A stretch of 64,000 nt of DNA, from assembly GCA_963702765.1 (NCBI GenBank), contig CAVPEB010000039.1, positions 1 through 64,000 on the forward strand. The letters run 5' to 3'. Shown here in pieces: positions 53,716 through 61,961 of this stretch. The notes beneath the pieces were generated by a model. It did no database searches, was not told where the DNA came from, and saw nothing but the letters and a program-made list of their open reading frames with translations. Made by a program: the position numbers and the translations under genes. This DNA is from DATMNR01 sp963702765. GTDB taxonomy: Bacteria > Chloroflexota > Ktedonobacteria > Ktedonobacterales > Ktedonobacteraceae. Each line of letters starts with the position of its first letter. The first letter of the stretch is position 1.

Positions 53716-54417
53716 TTATTCGCTTTCTTCAAGGTGCTCAGTGCTAGGATCAAGAGTAACCCCAGCGACAATCAAGGCAATGATTTGTTTGCGTAGGTGC
53801 GCGAGTACTGTGGCGGAAGAGATATCTCTTCCTCCTACTACCAACTGATACAAAGGCAGAGCGGCGAGAGCAGACCAGCAGATCTGTGCGACCAGCACTA
53901 CCATAAGGGCTACATCGAGATCTGGACGTACGAGGCCAGCTCTGAGTGCCTTGGAGAAGAGTGCCTCAAACTGCACGAGATCGGTTGGCTCAAAATTTGA
54001 GGCAATCCTTGCGAGGGTCTGTACGCCCTCAGCCTGTTCCCAGTTGAGCAACCGCATGAAATTTGGATGTTCGACCATATAATCAAACACAGCGCCAAAA
54101 GTGATGCTGAGAAAAACTCTGAAGCGGTTTGCATCAGAGGTGATGGTTTCATCTTTCAGCAAAGGGATGAACACGCGTGCAAGGAGTTCACTCATTTCCC
54201 TGTCAGCACGCTTGAGCACCTCGGTATAGAGGCCGAGCTTATCGCCAAAGTACCGAAACAGTAAGCTGTTATTGTAGCCCGAGGCGTTGGCGATGGCTTC
54301 GATACGTGCTCCATCGAAGCCGTGCTGGGCGAAGATCGTTTCTGCCGCACTCAGAATGGCTGCACGTGTTCTGTTCGCATCACGAGCCCTTCCTTCTCGA
54401 CGTTCAGACTCGGTCAT
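53716..54417 (-). CDS. TetR-family transcriptional regulator
   Basis: 233 residues. N-terminal HTH: RAAILSAAETIFAQHGFDGARIEAIANASGYNNSLLFRYFGDKLGLYTEVL (about 18-68), followed by a helical ligand-binding domain. Its stop lies seven bases before the amidohydrolase start on the same strand, so it probably controls its own operon in response to the amidohydrolase substrate. The region before its start has TAAGTAACTACCTACATAATAG, part of which may be promoter or operator. Confidence 0.9.
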   Translation of the reverse strand: MTESERREGRARDANRTRAAILSAAETIFAQHGFDGARIEAIANASGYNNSLLFRYFGDKLGLYTEVLKRADREMSELLARVFIPLLKDETITSDANRFRVFLSITFGAVFDYMVEHPNFMRLLNWEQAEGVQTLARIASNFEPTDLVQFEALFSKALRAGLVRPDLDVALMVVLVAQICWSALAALPLYQLVVGGRDISSATVLAHLRKQIIALIVAGVTLDPSTEHLEESE

Positions 54418-54516
54418 ACTCTTCTCTCTCCTCGTCGGATCGCATCAATTATGCTCTATGTAAGTAACTACCTACATAATAGCCAACTAGAGCGTCCATG
54501 TCAAGGGGAAATGACT

Positions 54517-54657
54517 GATATCCACTCATACATCAGAAGTGCTAAAAGGAGCGGGATTGGTAAGTGCTGCAGCCCTTCACCTGGGGTTTGGGGTCGTGAC
54601 CCAACTACTTCCTCAAAGCTGGCCTTAGGTCTGCATGAAAAATTATGAATGGATGTT
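54517..54657. repeat. MITE-like repeat, copy A
   Basis: About 141 bp. Begins GATATCCACTCATACATCAG and ends TTATGAATGGATGTT, imperfect terminal inverted repeats. The interior shares GCAGCCCTTCACCTGGGGT, TTCCTCAAAGC and GGCC..AGG with copy B at 58338-58470. No coding potential. Confidence 0.8.
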
Positions 54658-54728
54658 AATTCTGTTTGCTTGACGATAAGAAGACGTTCATGGTATAGCA
54701 GAAGCATGATTACAAGTGAGGAGATCTC

Positions 54729-55310
54729 ATGTTTACGCTCAATGATGTGACACTGCGCCCCCTGGAATTCGACGATATAGATACGCTCTATGAGTGGGAG
54801 ACCGATATAGAATTAGCCGTCAGGTCAGGCTGGACACCCCAGATCTCTCGTGCAGCATTCAGGCATAAGTACGAACAGCGCATTAGCGAGCCAGAGAAAG
54901 ACCTGGTGATGCTGGGCATAGAGTTTGAAGGCCAGTTGGTCGGATACGTCCAATTAGCGTTGATCGATTATGACGAGCGGCGAGCTGCTGTAGGCATTCT
55001 GGTTGGCGAGAAAAATCTTTGGGGGCATGGCATTGGCAAGACTGCACTGCGTATCTTGTTGGATTATGCCTTCACCGTGAGGAACCTCGAACGTATCTAT
55101 GCTGAGGTATACGGCTTCAACCAGCGTTCCCTGCGGTTGATGGAGCGTGTTGGGTTTCAGAAAGAGGGTGTTCTTCGCCAGCACGAAATCCATAATGGTG
55201 CGCGCCAGGACATGCATTTCTTCGGCATGCTCAAAGCGGAGTTTTATCAGAAATATGAGACCATGTTCAAACTACCTGATAACAACGAGGATGATACAGG
55301 GAAAATGTAG
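54729..55310 (+). CDS. GNAT acetyltransferase, RimJ/RimL-like
   Basis: 193 residues. Acetyl-CoA-dependent N-acetyltransferase: VTLRPLEFDDIDTLYEWE start, GYVQLALIDYDERRAAVGILVGEKNLWGHGIGKTALRILLDYAF (pyrophosphate-binding loop near GHGIGKTA), and NLERIYAEVYGFNQRSLRLMERVGFQKEGVLRQHEIHNGARQDMHFFGML, the RimJ/L-type end. GGAGATCTC before ATG. Substrate may be a ribosomal protein, another protein or a small amine. A degraded partial copy lies at 52599-52685. Confidence 0.9.
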   Translation: MFTLNDVTLRPLEFDDIDTLYEWETDIELAVRSGWTPQISRAAFRHKYEQRISEPEKDLVMLGIEFEGQLVGYVQLALIDYDERRAAVGILVGEKNLWGHGIGKTALRILLDYAFTVRNLERIYAEVYGFNQRSLRLMERVGFQKEGVLRQHEIHNGARQDMHFFGMLKAEFYQKYETMFKLPDNNEDDTGKM

Positions 55311-55375
55311 AGGCGTGAAGATATAGATGAATAAAATAACCCAGTCATGTCCACTCGATCATCGCGGTGTAAGAT

Positions 55376-55447
55376 TGTCATCCTGAGCCGCAGCGAAGGA
55401 TCTCGTTAGCCCATCGCGCGAGATTCTTCACTTTGTTCAGAATGACA
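55376..55447. repeat. REP-like hairpin (TGTCATTCTGAGC family), second copy
   Basis: Arms TGTCATCCTGAGCCGCAGCG and ..TTTGTTCAGAATGACA pair over roughly 25 bp with mismatches, with an inner GATCTCG/CGAGATT stem. Same family as 22324-22382. Confidence 0.7.
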
Positions 55448-55508
55448 AAGCCAGGATCGAATGACAAGACCAAATTCAGTATGGCAAGGTCAGGTTCAGA
55501 AGGACACC

Positions 55509-56021
55509 TTATGAATCAGACGTCAACGATGTCTGTATCGCCACTGCAATGGCAATCGAAAACTCCTGCAGATCGGCGATGCTGACATCGAAAGCACTTA
55601 TGCCAAGCAATTGGGCGCGATGCTTTGCGTTTCCACGTAGGGTGACAGTAGGACGTCCGCTGCGTAGCTGCACGATCTCCATCTCACGCCAGGCGACGCC
55701 GTGGATGCCGGTACCAAGCGCTTTACTAATGGCTTCTTTGGCAGCAAAGCGTCCGGCAAGGCGCGTAGCCTTGCCACGGCATTGACGCACCTCCATTTCG
55801 GTGAAGACGCGTTTAAGGAAACGTTCGCCATGACGCTCATAGACTTTGCGCACACGTCCTACCTCGATGATATCGATGCCAACGGCCACGTTTACGCCCT
55901 GCGGAAGGTTTAGGGGAGCAGGCAAACCTGCCACTCCTGCTGGCCCGAAGAGCCAATCGGGAATAGGCACTCCTGGTTGGCGTACCAGCGGTGTAAAAAT
56001 TAATGGCAGGTTGTCATCCAT
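55509..56021 (-). CDS. acpS: holo-[acyl-carrier-protein] synthase
   Basis: Transfers phosphopantetheine from CoA to acyl carrier proteins. Signatures: VAVGIDIIEVGRVRKVYERHGERFLKRVFTEMEV (Mg-binding Asp) and RLAGRFAAKEAISKALGTG (second metal Glu). The core is about 125 residues, the usual length. The called ORF adds about 44 upstream residues rich in Pro; a GTG at 55889 (reading MAVGIDII) would give the normal protein, so the extension may be untranslated. Single gene, with no neighbours in fatty acid synthesis. Confidence 0.93.
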   Translation of the reverse strand: MDDNLPLIFTPLVRQPGVPIPDWLFGPAGVAGLPAPLNLPQGVNVAVGIDIIEVGRVRKVYERHGERFLKRVFTEMEVRQCRGKATRLAGRFAAKEAISKALGTGIHGVAWREMEIVQLRSGRPTVTLRGNAKHRAQLLGISAFDVSIADLQEFSIAIAVAIQTSLTSDS

Positions 56022-56140
56022 CGTCTGGTATATCCTTTATCGTTTGGGCGGTTTTAATGGCCTCCTGTGTGCCGTTGAAATTAGGGTGCAAGGCCAGGCA
56101 CTCATCCCCGGCGGGCGGCCATAAAGGCAGCCCCTACGGA

Positions 56141-57526
56141 CTAACTCAGCAATGGTTGGGTGGATGTGCTGTCTTCGGAAGGCAGTACCGACGGATCAGG
56201 CCCTGTACCGCGGCCAATGCCACGATAAGTGAACCCAAGGCGTTTCATTTCGACTGCTTCGTAAATATTGCGACCGTCGATAAGCACTGGACTGTGCATG
56301 GCGCTTTTGATCTGGCGCATATCAAGCGATTTGAACTCGTTCCACTCGGTCACAATCACAAGGGCGTCCGTGCCTTCCGCTACTTCGTAGGGATTTTGAC
56401 AGAAGACGATCGATTCCATATGCACGCCCGCCTGTTCCAGCGCTTCACGCCCGGTATCTGTGGCAACGGGATCGTACACGCGCACCGTCGATCCCTGGTT
56501 TGTTATCCAGCGAATGATATCAACGGAGGCGGCTTCACGCATGTCGTCAGTGTTGGGCTTGAAAGCCAGCCCAAGAATACCTATAGTAGAGCCTCGCACT
56601 GTGCCTAATATTGAGGTCAATTTTGTCACAACAAGGCGGCGCTGGTCATGGTTAATGTCCATTACTGCACTTAGCAGTTGCGGGTGCAGGCCAGCTTCGG
56701 CAGCCATATGTGCGAGCGCCCGCACATCTTTCGGGAAGCAGGAACCTCCGTAACCGAGCCCTGCATCGAGAAATGCCCTCCCGATACGTTTGTCATAGCC
56801 CATGCCTGCTGCGACCTCTTTGACATCAGCTCCCAGGCGTTCGCAGATCTGCGCAATTTCATTGATGAAAGATATCTTGGTTGCCAGGAATGCGTTGGAA
56901 GCGTACTTGATCATCTCAGCCGTGTAGAGATCGGTGATTACGATAGGCGCGCGCAACGGCAGATAGAGCGTAGCGACTTTTCGAGCAGCTTCCGGGTCGG
57001 AAGAGCCCAGAACAACACGGTCGGGATTCTCGAAATCCAGAACGGCCGAGCCTTCGCGAAGGAATTCCGGATTGGAGATGACCGCAAAGTGAACCTCGGG
57101 TCGCTTCAGGTTTTTACGTATGATGCGCGTAACAACGTCACCGCTGCCCACAGGTACGGTGCTTTTGTTGATGATAACAGCCTCGTGGTCAAGTTCCTCG
57201 GCGATGCCGCGAGCAGCGCTTTCAACGTAGCGCATGTCTGCCCCGCCCTGGCTGGAGCCGGTGGGAGTGTTGACGGCGATGAAAATAAAATCGCAATTAT
57301 CCAGGCCTTCGCTGTAGCTGGTTGTGAAATGCAAGCGTCCTGCATGCACGTTACGGGCGACCATTTCTTCCAGTCCAGGTTCATAAATAGGCAAAATGCC
57401 CCGCTTAAGACGTTCAATTTTTTCCGGGATGATATCGACACAGGTTACTTGATTGCCCATATCTGAGAAACAGGTGCCTGTGACCAGGCCCACATATCCT
57501 GTACCGATGACACAAATTGTTGACAC
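56141..57526 (-). CDS. UDP-glucose/GDP-mannose 6-dehydrogenase
   Basis: Oxidises a nucleotide sugar to the uronic acid with 2 NAD+, feeding exopolysaccharide synthesis. 461 residues. NAD motif GTGYVGLVTGTCFSDMGNQV, FIAVNTPTGSSQGGADMRYVE, EFLREGSAVLDFENPDRVVLGS, catalytic Cys in LGYGGSCFPKDVRAL (about 259) and the C-terminal NDP-sugar domain IGILGLAFKPNTDDMREAAS. Sequence favours UDP-glucose (Ugd) but GDP-mannose cannot be excluded. Stop and next gene (MBL hydrolase) are on the same strand, the latter ending four bases before its start codon, so the two are probably co-transcribed. Confidence 0.93.
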   Translation of the reverse strand: MSTICVIGTGYVGLVTGTCFSDMGNQVTCVDIIPEKIERLKRGILPIYEPGLEEMVARNVHAGRLHFTTSYSEGLDNCDFIFIAVNTPTGSSQGGADMRYVESAARGIAEELDHEAVIINKSTVPVGSGDVVTRIIRKNLKRPEVHFAVISNPEFLREGSAVLDFENPDRVVLGSSDPEAARKVATLYLPLRAPIVITDLYTAEMIKYASNAFLATKISFINEIAQICERLGADVKEVAAGMGYDKRIGRAFLDAGLGYGGSCFPKDVRALAHMAAEAGLHPQLLSAVMDINHDQRRLVVTKLTSILGTVRGSTIGILGLAFKPNTDDMREAASVDIIRWITNQGSTVRVYDPVATDTGREALEQAGVHMESIVFCQNPYEVAEGTDALVIVTEWNEFKSLDMRQIKSAMHSPVLIDGRNIYEAVEMKRLGFTYRGIGRGTGPDPSVLPSEDSTSTQPLLS

Positions 57527-57530
57527 TATT

Positions 57531-58190
57531 CTACTCCTCTATTGTCACAAATGGATTTTCGTATTTTTCTTCGCCAATCGTAGTTGGCTGGCCATGTCCA
57601 GGCAAGACCACCAGGTCATCTTCAAGCGTATATAGCTTTTCACGGATGGATTTCTCGATTTGCTCGTAGCTTCCACCCTCAAAGTCCGTCCGTCCGATAC
57701 CACGATTGAAGAGGGTATCACCACTGAAAACACAATAAGGGCGACTCAGCAGGCAGACACCGCCGCGAGTATGACCCGGAGTATACAGGACTTCTAGCTC
57801 GAGCGTGCCAAATGAGATCGTATCGCCTTCTTTAAGCAAAATATCGGGCTTGCGCTTGACAAGGGGTGCTGGACGATTGAACATGTTTGCGATACTCGCA
57901 TCGGTATACATGTAGACGTCATCCGGATGTATTGCCAGCGGCACCGGATAGACGGCGCTGACGGCGTCGATGGCACCGATGTGGTCGATATGCCCATGTG
58001 TGTTGATGATATATTTGGGGATAAATTTGTATTCCTGAATATGCTCTATGATGCGTTCCGCCTCGTCGCCCGGGTCGATAATGACTGCTTCGAGTGTCTC
58101 GGGACAGGCGTACAGGTAACAGTTCTCTTGAAACATGCCGACCGTGATACATACGACCTTCGGCATGTGCTCGTTGTCCTCTTCGGGCAT
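57531..58190 (-). CDS. MBL-fold hydrolase (glyoxalase II-like)
   Basis: 219 residues. Metallo-beta-lactamase fold with the full metal set: INTHGHIDHIGAI (THxHxDH), TPGHTRGGVCLL, FSGDTLFNRGIGRTDFEGGSYEQI and VLPGHGQPTTIGEE. GloB/YcbL type; hydrolyses thioesters such as lactoylglutathione-like adducts of whatever thiol the cell uses. ATG 58190 lies in AAGAGGACAACGAGCACATG; MPKVVCITVG (58166) is an alternative start. Upstream gene of the ugd pair. Confidence 0.9.
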   Translation of the reverse strand: MPEEDNEHMPKVVCITVGMFQENCYLYACPETLEAVIIDPGDEAERIIEHIQEYKFIPKYIINTHGHIDHIGAIDAVSAVYPVPLAIHPDDVYMYTDASIANMFNRPAPLVKRKPDILLKEGDTISFGTLELEVLYTPGHTRGGVCLLSRPYCVFSGDTLFNRGIGRTDFEGGSYEQIEKSIREKLYTLEDDLVVLPGHGQPTTIGEEKYENPFVTIEE

Positions 58191-58337
58191 GCTACGTATT
58201 TCTTTCTACTAACCCTGACGGTAAGATTGAGATATATTATAGCACAGGGGGTTTAAAGGACAATCGTGGCGTTTTCGGGAAGGTTAGAAGGCGCATTTTT
58301 TATCTCGTCAATGGATAATATCAAGATGAGAGATGAT

Positions 58338-58470
58338 GATATCCACTCATACATCAGAAAGAAGCGGGATTGTGAAGGCGGCAGCCCTTCACCTGGGGTA
58401 TGGGGCTGTGCCCCAAATTCTTCCTCAAAGCAGGCCGCAGGCCTGAGTGAAAAAATTATGAGTAGATATC
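58338..58470. repeat. MITE-like repeat, copy B
   Basis: 133 bp, begins GATATCCACTCATACATCAG and ends TTATGAGTAGATATC, giving 13-base terminal inverted repeats with one mismatch. Contains hairpins GGGGCTGTGCCCC and GGCCGCAGGCC. Same family as 54517-54657. Confidence 0.85.
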
Positions 58471-58542
58471 AGGAGAAATGGGGACAAAGCCTTCACCTAA
58501 AATCTAGGATATAGAGGTATAATGTGTCTAAGCGGAGGGAAC

Positions 58543-59286
58543 ATGAATACAAGAAGCCAACAACCACCCGGCCATACTTTAGAAAATGTATTAAGTGAAA
58601 AAGAACGAGTCAGTAAACTTGGGAGAATCAGGCAGTTCATATTCGGGACTCTTGACGGACTTCTTGTCCCAATTGGAGTTGTAAGTGCAGTTGCTGGAGG
58701 AACAGGCAGCACAAAAGCAGTAATTATTGCTGGTCTTGCAGAATCATTTGCGGGCGCGTTATCAATGGGTGCAGGTGAATTCATTTCTGGCAGATCTGAA
58801 GCACAGGTACAAGAAGCTGAGATTGCAAAAGAAATGAATGCCATCAAAGAGTATCCCGAATTTGAATTTCAGGAAATGATTGAGCTCTTTGAGCATGAAG
58901 GTGTGAGCAAAGAAGACGCAACGCGAGTTTCCGAAATACTTCAGAACTATCAACAATCGTACAACAAGACAATGGTTGAAAAGGAACTCGGAATTGAGAT
59001 ACAACCTGATACAGTGAGGCTTCCGGAAGCCTTTACTATGGGAGTATCGTACATTATCGGGTCAATCTTTCCGTTGATCGCCTACTTCTTCTTCCCCATT
59101 AACATTGCTTTTCCGCTATCGCTGTTACTGACTGTTCTGGCTCTTATTGTTGTTGGAATCATTAAGGGCAAACTTGCTGAATTGAATCTCTTCAGGAGCA
59201 CCATAGAAATCGTTCTTGTAGGAATTCTTTCAGCAGGTGGAGGATATATTCTTGGTACGCTTATTCCCAAATTGTTTGGTTTTTAG
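58543..59286 (+). CDS. VIT1/CCC1-family iron/manganese transporter
   Basis: 247 residues from ATG 58543, which follows AAGCGGAGGGAAC; the frame opens at 58522. Typical CCC1 features: FIFGTLDGLLVPIGVVSAVAGG (first helix with metal-binding residues), GLAESFAGALSMGAGEFISGRSEAQVQEAE (second helix with conserved Glu and SMGAGE.. motif), a cytosolic Glu-rich metal-binding helical region (about 75-150), then three helices. Exports or stores Fe2+/Mn2+ across the membrane. Intact, stands alone downstream of MITE copy B. Confidence 0.93.
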   Translation: MNTRSQQPPGHTLENVLSEKERVSKLGRIRQFIFGTLDGLLVPIGVVSAVAGGTGSTKAVIIAGLAESFAGALSMGAGEFISGRSEAQVQEAEIAKEMNAIKEYPEFEFQEMIELFEHEGVSKEDATRVSEILQNYQQSYNKTMVEKELGIEIQPDTVRLPEAFTMGVSYIIGSIFPLIAYFFFPINIAFPLSLLLTVLALIVVGIIKGKLAELNLFRSTIEIVLVGILSAGGGYILGTLIPKLFGF

Positions 59287-59373
59287 ATAGCCTATTTACC
59301 TGACGCACCGTATCGTAGCACTTTTCCATATGCTATACTTTGCCCAGGATAAGGACAAGGTTATTAGTTTGAG

Positions 59374-59709
59374 ATGCAGCAGATCTTCTGGAAAGGTAAG
59401 ATCATGGACGAAAGCTGCGAGATATTCGAATGTTCTATGCCTGGCACCACGTGTCCGGCTTGTCTGCAGTGTCTCTGCTGGCGGCACCGGCGCGCTTCTT
59501 CCTGTGAGGCATGCCAAAAACTCATATCTAAGGACCTTTTCGAGCTGCGATTTAGAGGGCTACTGAGCATAGGGCTTTGTATCATGCTCTGCGGAATTCT
59601 CTTCCTCCTCATACCCCATGACATATATGGGATGGTTATTGAACTTGCTGTCGCAATGCTGGTGGTTGGTTCACTACTTATCTGGCTCGGGATACTGGCA
59701 CGTGCTTGA
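59374..59709 (+). CDS. small Cys-rich zinc-ribbon protein with two membrane helices
   Basis: 111 residues, or 101 from ATG 59404 (MDESCEIFEC). The N-terminal half has paired cysteines (TCPACLQCLCWRH...CEACQ), a B-box-like zinc ribbon; the C-terminal half has two hydrophobic segments (LLSIGLCIMLCGILFLLIP and MVIELAVAMLVVGSLLIWLGIL). Family unknown to me. Probably displays the zinc ribbon on one face of the membrane. No operon partner. Confidence 0.65.
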   Translation: MQQIFWKGKIMDESCEIFECSMPGTTCPACLQCLCWRHRRASSCEACQKLISKDLFELRFRGLLSIGLCIMLCGILFLLIPHDIYGMVIELAVAMLVVGSLLIWLGILARA

Positions 59710-59915
59710 TGGTCAGATTTTGGGAACGTACTGTAGCACCATCATCAATTCAATTATGAAAAATGAGGCCTTTGCTGAAAGTGGGCTAGTGTCACTGCTG
59801 TCGTAGTTTTACGTGCTCAGTGCCTCAATGTTAAGAGGGAGGAAGCCGCCTAGTAAGCCAATTTAGGTTGAAAGGACATGACTCGACCTCTTTTTTGTTG
59901 GCTTAGTCTCGATGT

Positions 59916-60408
59916 TTATGCAGTAGTTTTATTCTTGATAACCCTTTGAGCCTTTTTATAAGCCCAACTAGAGATGGGGGGGCTATCTTGGTTTAATTCG
60001 TCTCGTTGTCTTGCTAACTCTTTTAGTTGTTTCATAAGCTCTCCTTCTGAGTTTTCTACGGTTGAGTCAATATTACAGAATATATGAACTTTATTTCTAA
60101 GGGCATTATACTTGTTTCCTACATTTTGATGAGCATTTGCCTTCTCGTTTGGATTTAAGAAAGTAGCTACTGCTGTAAGTGCTGCTACAATGATTGCCAA
60201 AAAGCCAGCGATGATATTGTGATTATCAAATTGTGCTAGTGCTGAAGCACCGGCAATAGCAGAGAGTATCGCAGTTGGTACTCCTATTGTTAAGTGGAAT
60301 TGTCCAAGATTTAGCAGCTTCATAATGACCCTTAGCTGAATACATAGCATCGTTCTCTATTCGTTTTGCTTCTTCCACAATTTTTATTCTTGTAGGCTCT
60401 ACTATCAT
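59916..60408 (-). CDS. SLATT-domain two-helix membrane protein (frameshifted near the start)
   Basis: SLATT domains are 2-TM effectors of nucleotide-signalling and other conflict systems, thought to form pores or disrupt membranes. The start reads MIVEPTRIKIVEEAKRIENDAMYSAKGHYEAAKSWTI (60408 down to about 60300); then one base must be added to continue HLTIGVPTAILSAIAGASAL (TM1), NIIAGFLAIIVAALTAVATFL (TM2) and NPNEKANAHQNVGNKYNALRNKVHIF, the classic tail helix, ending with a Lys-rich C-terminus. About 160 residues restored. No nucleotide cyclase or SLOG partner is adjacent; the region upstream on the same strand is long and non-coding and ends in the structured RNA at 61.0-61.3 kb. Confidence 0.75.
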
Positions 60409-61022
60409 TAACGGAATTCTTTGCCAACTCAGTTTTTAGTCATTGTGCTTGAAGACAAGTATAACGTGTTAGATGCTTCGTAGCAAGAATTGTGAGTTCT
60501 TGTTCCTACTACGAGCTTGTAATGATAAGTTAGTAGTGTATTAAGTGAAGATTATAAGGTTGGTTGTGGCAGAACATATGACTTATGTCGTGCACGTTGG
60601 GAAGCCGATTTCAGCATTGCCACTATTGATTAGATGTGAGTGGCAATTAATGTTGTCGTTAATCATTCTGTTCCAGTTTAGAAGGAAAAGTGTAAATTGA
60701 AGGAAATTATGCAACTATTTAATAGGGTTCCAAAGAGTCTGGCAAGCCTTTGGCAGGGGTCGAGGTACTGACCTGGAAAATTATCCATTGCTTTTGCTAA
60801 TTTAGATTAGACACTCATAGCAAATATGGTTGTTGTTAAACGAAGATATTAGTAGCGAATATAACCACTGCCCTTCCAGATTATAAGCGATAGCCCACTT
60901 AATTCGTGTCCGTTCACCTATCATGACCTGATCAGTTGCTTTAGTGGGTCTGGGCTCAGCTGCGGAAATTAACTCACGTCCTCGCTTTCAGAAAAATAGG
61001 CATAGCTACTAAACTCCATCTC
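60409..61022. other. about 0.6 kb non-coding stretch between SLATT gene and ncRNA
   Basis: No open frame of note on either strand and no recognised RNA or repeat. AT-rich near 60640-60720 and 60790-60860. It may hold the SLATT promoter (TTATCATTACAAGCTC region). Confidence 0.45.
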
Positions 61023-61067
61023 AAAAAAACAGAACGAGAGTCAAACTGCATCCGACTCTCGTTCTGT
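61023..61067 (-). terminator. intrinsic terminator of the ncRNA
   Basis: Perfect 14-bp stem ACAGAACGAGAGTC/GACTCTCGTTCTGT, followed on the minus strand by seven T. Confidence 0.92.
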
Positions 61068-61321
61068 TCAATTGTATTGAGAGCTACTCGCTATTACCCA
61101 GTTATGCGGGTTTTCATTAGAGATGTATCACGGTTGGATAGCATCGGCGAGTTGCTCCGGTGTTCCTCATGCCCGCCTTGACGGGCACTACCTGTCAATC
61201 TGAAATACCACTCCAAGTAGGCGCACTGGTTTCTTCATAGGTTTCATCAAGCCTCCTTTCGGCTAATTCTACCCACTTAGGACCTTCGCCCTACAGTGCC
61301 AGGGGTATCTTGCTCCCCTGT
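61023..61321 (-). ncRNA. unidentified structured ncRNA of about 300 nt
   Basis: A self-contained transcription unit without coding potential. On the minus strand a consensus promoter is followed by a compact structured segment: CAGGGG/CCCCTG hairpin at the 5' end, a long-range GCACTG/CAGTGC helix enclosing TAGG..CCTA and AGCC-GAAAGG(A)-GGCT hairpins, a TGCCCG-TCAAGG-CGGGCA hairpin, and a second long-range ACTCGC/GCGAGT helix enclosing CCC..GGG, then an intrinsic terminator. It does not match RNase P, tmRNA, 6S, SRP RNA, group I/II introns or riboswitches known to me. Could be a housekeeping or mobile-element RNA. Confidence 0.6.
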
Positions 61322-61327
61322 ATCTAT

Positions 61328-61357
61328 ATTATAGAATCTGAATGTGGGTCATGTCAA
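61328..61357 (-). promoter_or_regulatory. sigma-70-type promoter of the ncRNA
   Basis: On the minus strand: perfect -35 TTGACA (61352-61357), 18-base spacer, perfect -10 TATAAT (61328-61333). Start would be near 61321. Confidence 0.85.
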
Positions 61358-61590
61358 AGTCAAGTATATGAGATTTACGCATAACTCTATTCATGGGCCT
61401 GTGGCCCATAAGATAAAAAAGGAAGCGAGGGCACCCTCGCACTTCTGGCAAAGGGCTTTGCCCTCTGCACTCCCAGCTATGAGTGGATGCAACAAATATC
61501 TAAAACGCATCACCCCACTGCAACACATCTCCTCCTTCATTCGTAAAATGAACAACCGATATACGAACTCATAGTAGTTTTTCTCTATCT
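61358..61590. other. hairpin-rich intergenic stretch upstream of yidC
   Basis: Contains several small palindromes (ATGGGCCTGTGGCCCAT near 61394, GCGAGGGCACCCTCGC near 61425, AGGGCTTTGCCCT near 61452) and ends CTATGAGTGGATG, similar to the ends of the MITE-like repeats at 54.5 and 58.3 kb. Possibly a diverged relative. No gene. Confidence 0.4.
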
Positions 61591-61607
61591 ACCATCAGGA
61601 GGTGTCC

Positions 61608-61922
61608 ATGAGCCTGATAAGTAACTTCTTCAATCTCGTTCTTATCTATCCCATCTTTAATCTACTCATGTTGTTGTATCATCTGTTTGGTGATTTTGGG
61701 CTTTCGATCATTGTGCTAACCATCGCTATAACTGTAGCGTTACTCCCACTTACGTTGCGTCAATTGAAGTCGATGAAGATCAGGCTCGCGTTGCAGCCAG
61801 AAGTCGCAGAGATTCGCAAGAGGTATCCACAAGACGTGAAAGCACAATATGAGGCTACCCAGGAACTCTATAAACGGTATGGAATTTCTACAGCGGCTTC
61901 ATATTTGCCACTCTTGATTTAG
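61608..61922 (+). CDS. yidC: YidC/Oxa1-family membrane insertase, front part (amber stop)
   Basis: Inserts and folds inner-membrane proteins. AGGAGG lies six bases before ATG 61608. Helix 1 (LVLIYPIFNLLMLLYHLFGDFGLSIIVLTI), AITVALLPLTLRQLKSMKIRLALQPEVAEIRKRYP (conserved cytosolic hairpin) and QELYKRYGISTAASYLPLLI are classic. Translation stops at TAG 61920-61922 exactly where the family has Gln (LPLLIQLPIF); the same frame continues LPIFTGLYFALD. One C-to-T change (CAG to TAG) explains it. Confidence 0.9.
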   Translation: MSLISNFFNLVLIYPIFNLLMLLYHLFGDFGLSIIVLTIAITVALLPLTLRQLKSMKIRLALQPEVAEIRKRYPQDVKAQYEATQELYKRYGISTAASYLPLLI

Positions 61923-61961
61923 TTACCGATCTTTACCGGCCTCTACTTTGCGCTAGATATT

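Noticed and set aside
61023..61321. RNase P RNA, tmRNA, SRP RNA, 6S RNA, T-box or cobalamin riboswitch
   Set aside because: Expected conserved cores (GAGGAAAGTCC, tRNA-like ends, GGAAGG SRP loop, GGTGG T-box, B12-box) are not present.
59916..61321. Complete retron (RNA plus reverse transcriptase plus SLATT effector)
   Set aside because: No reverse transcriptase frame lies in the window near the RNA, and the RNA lacks visible flanking a1/a2 inverted repeats of the retron type.
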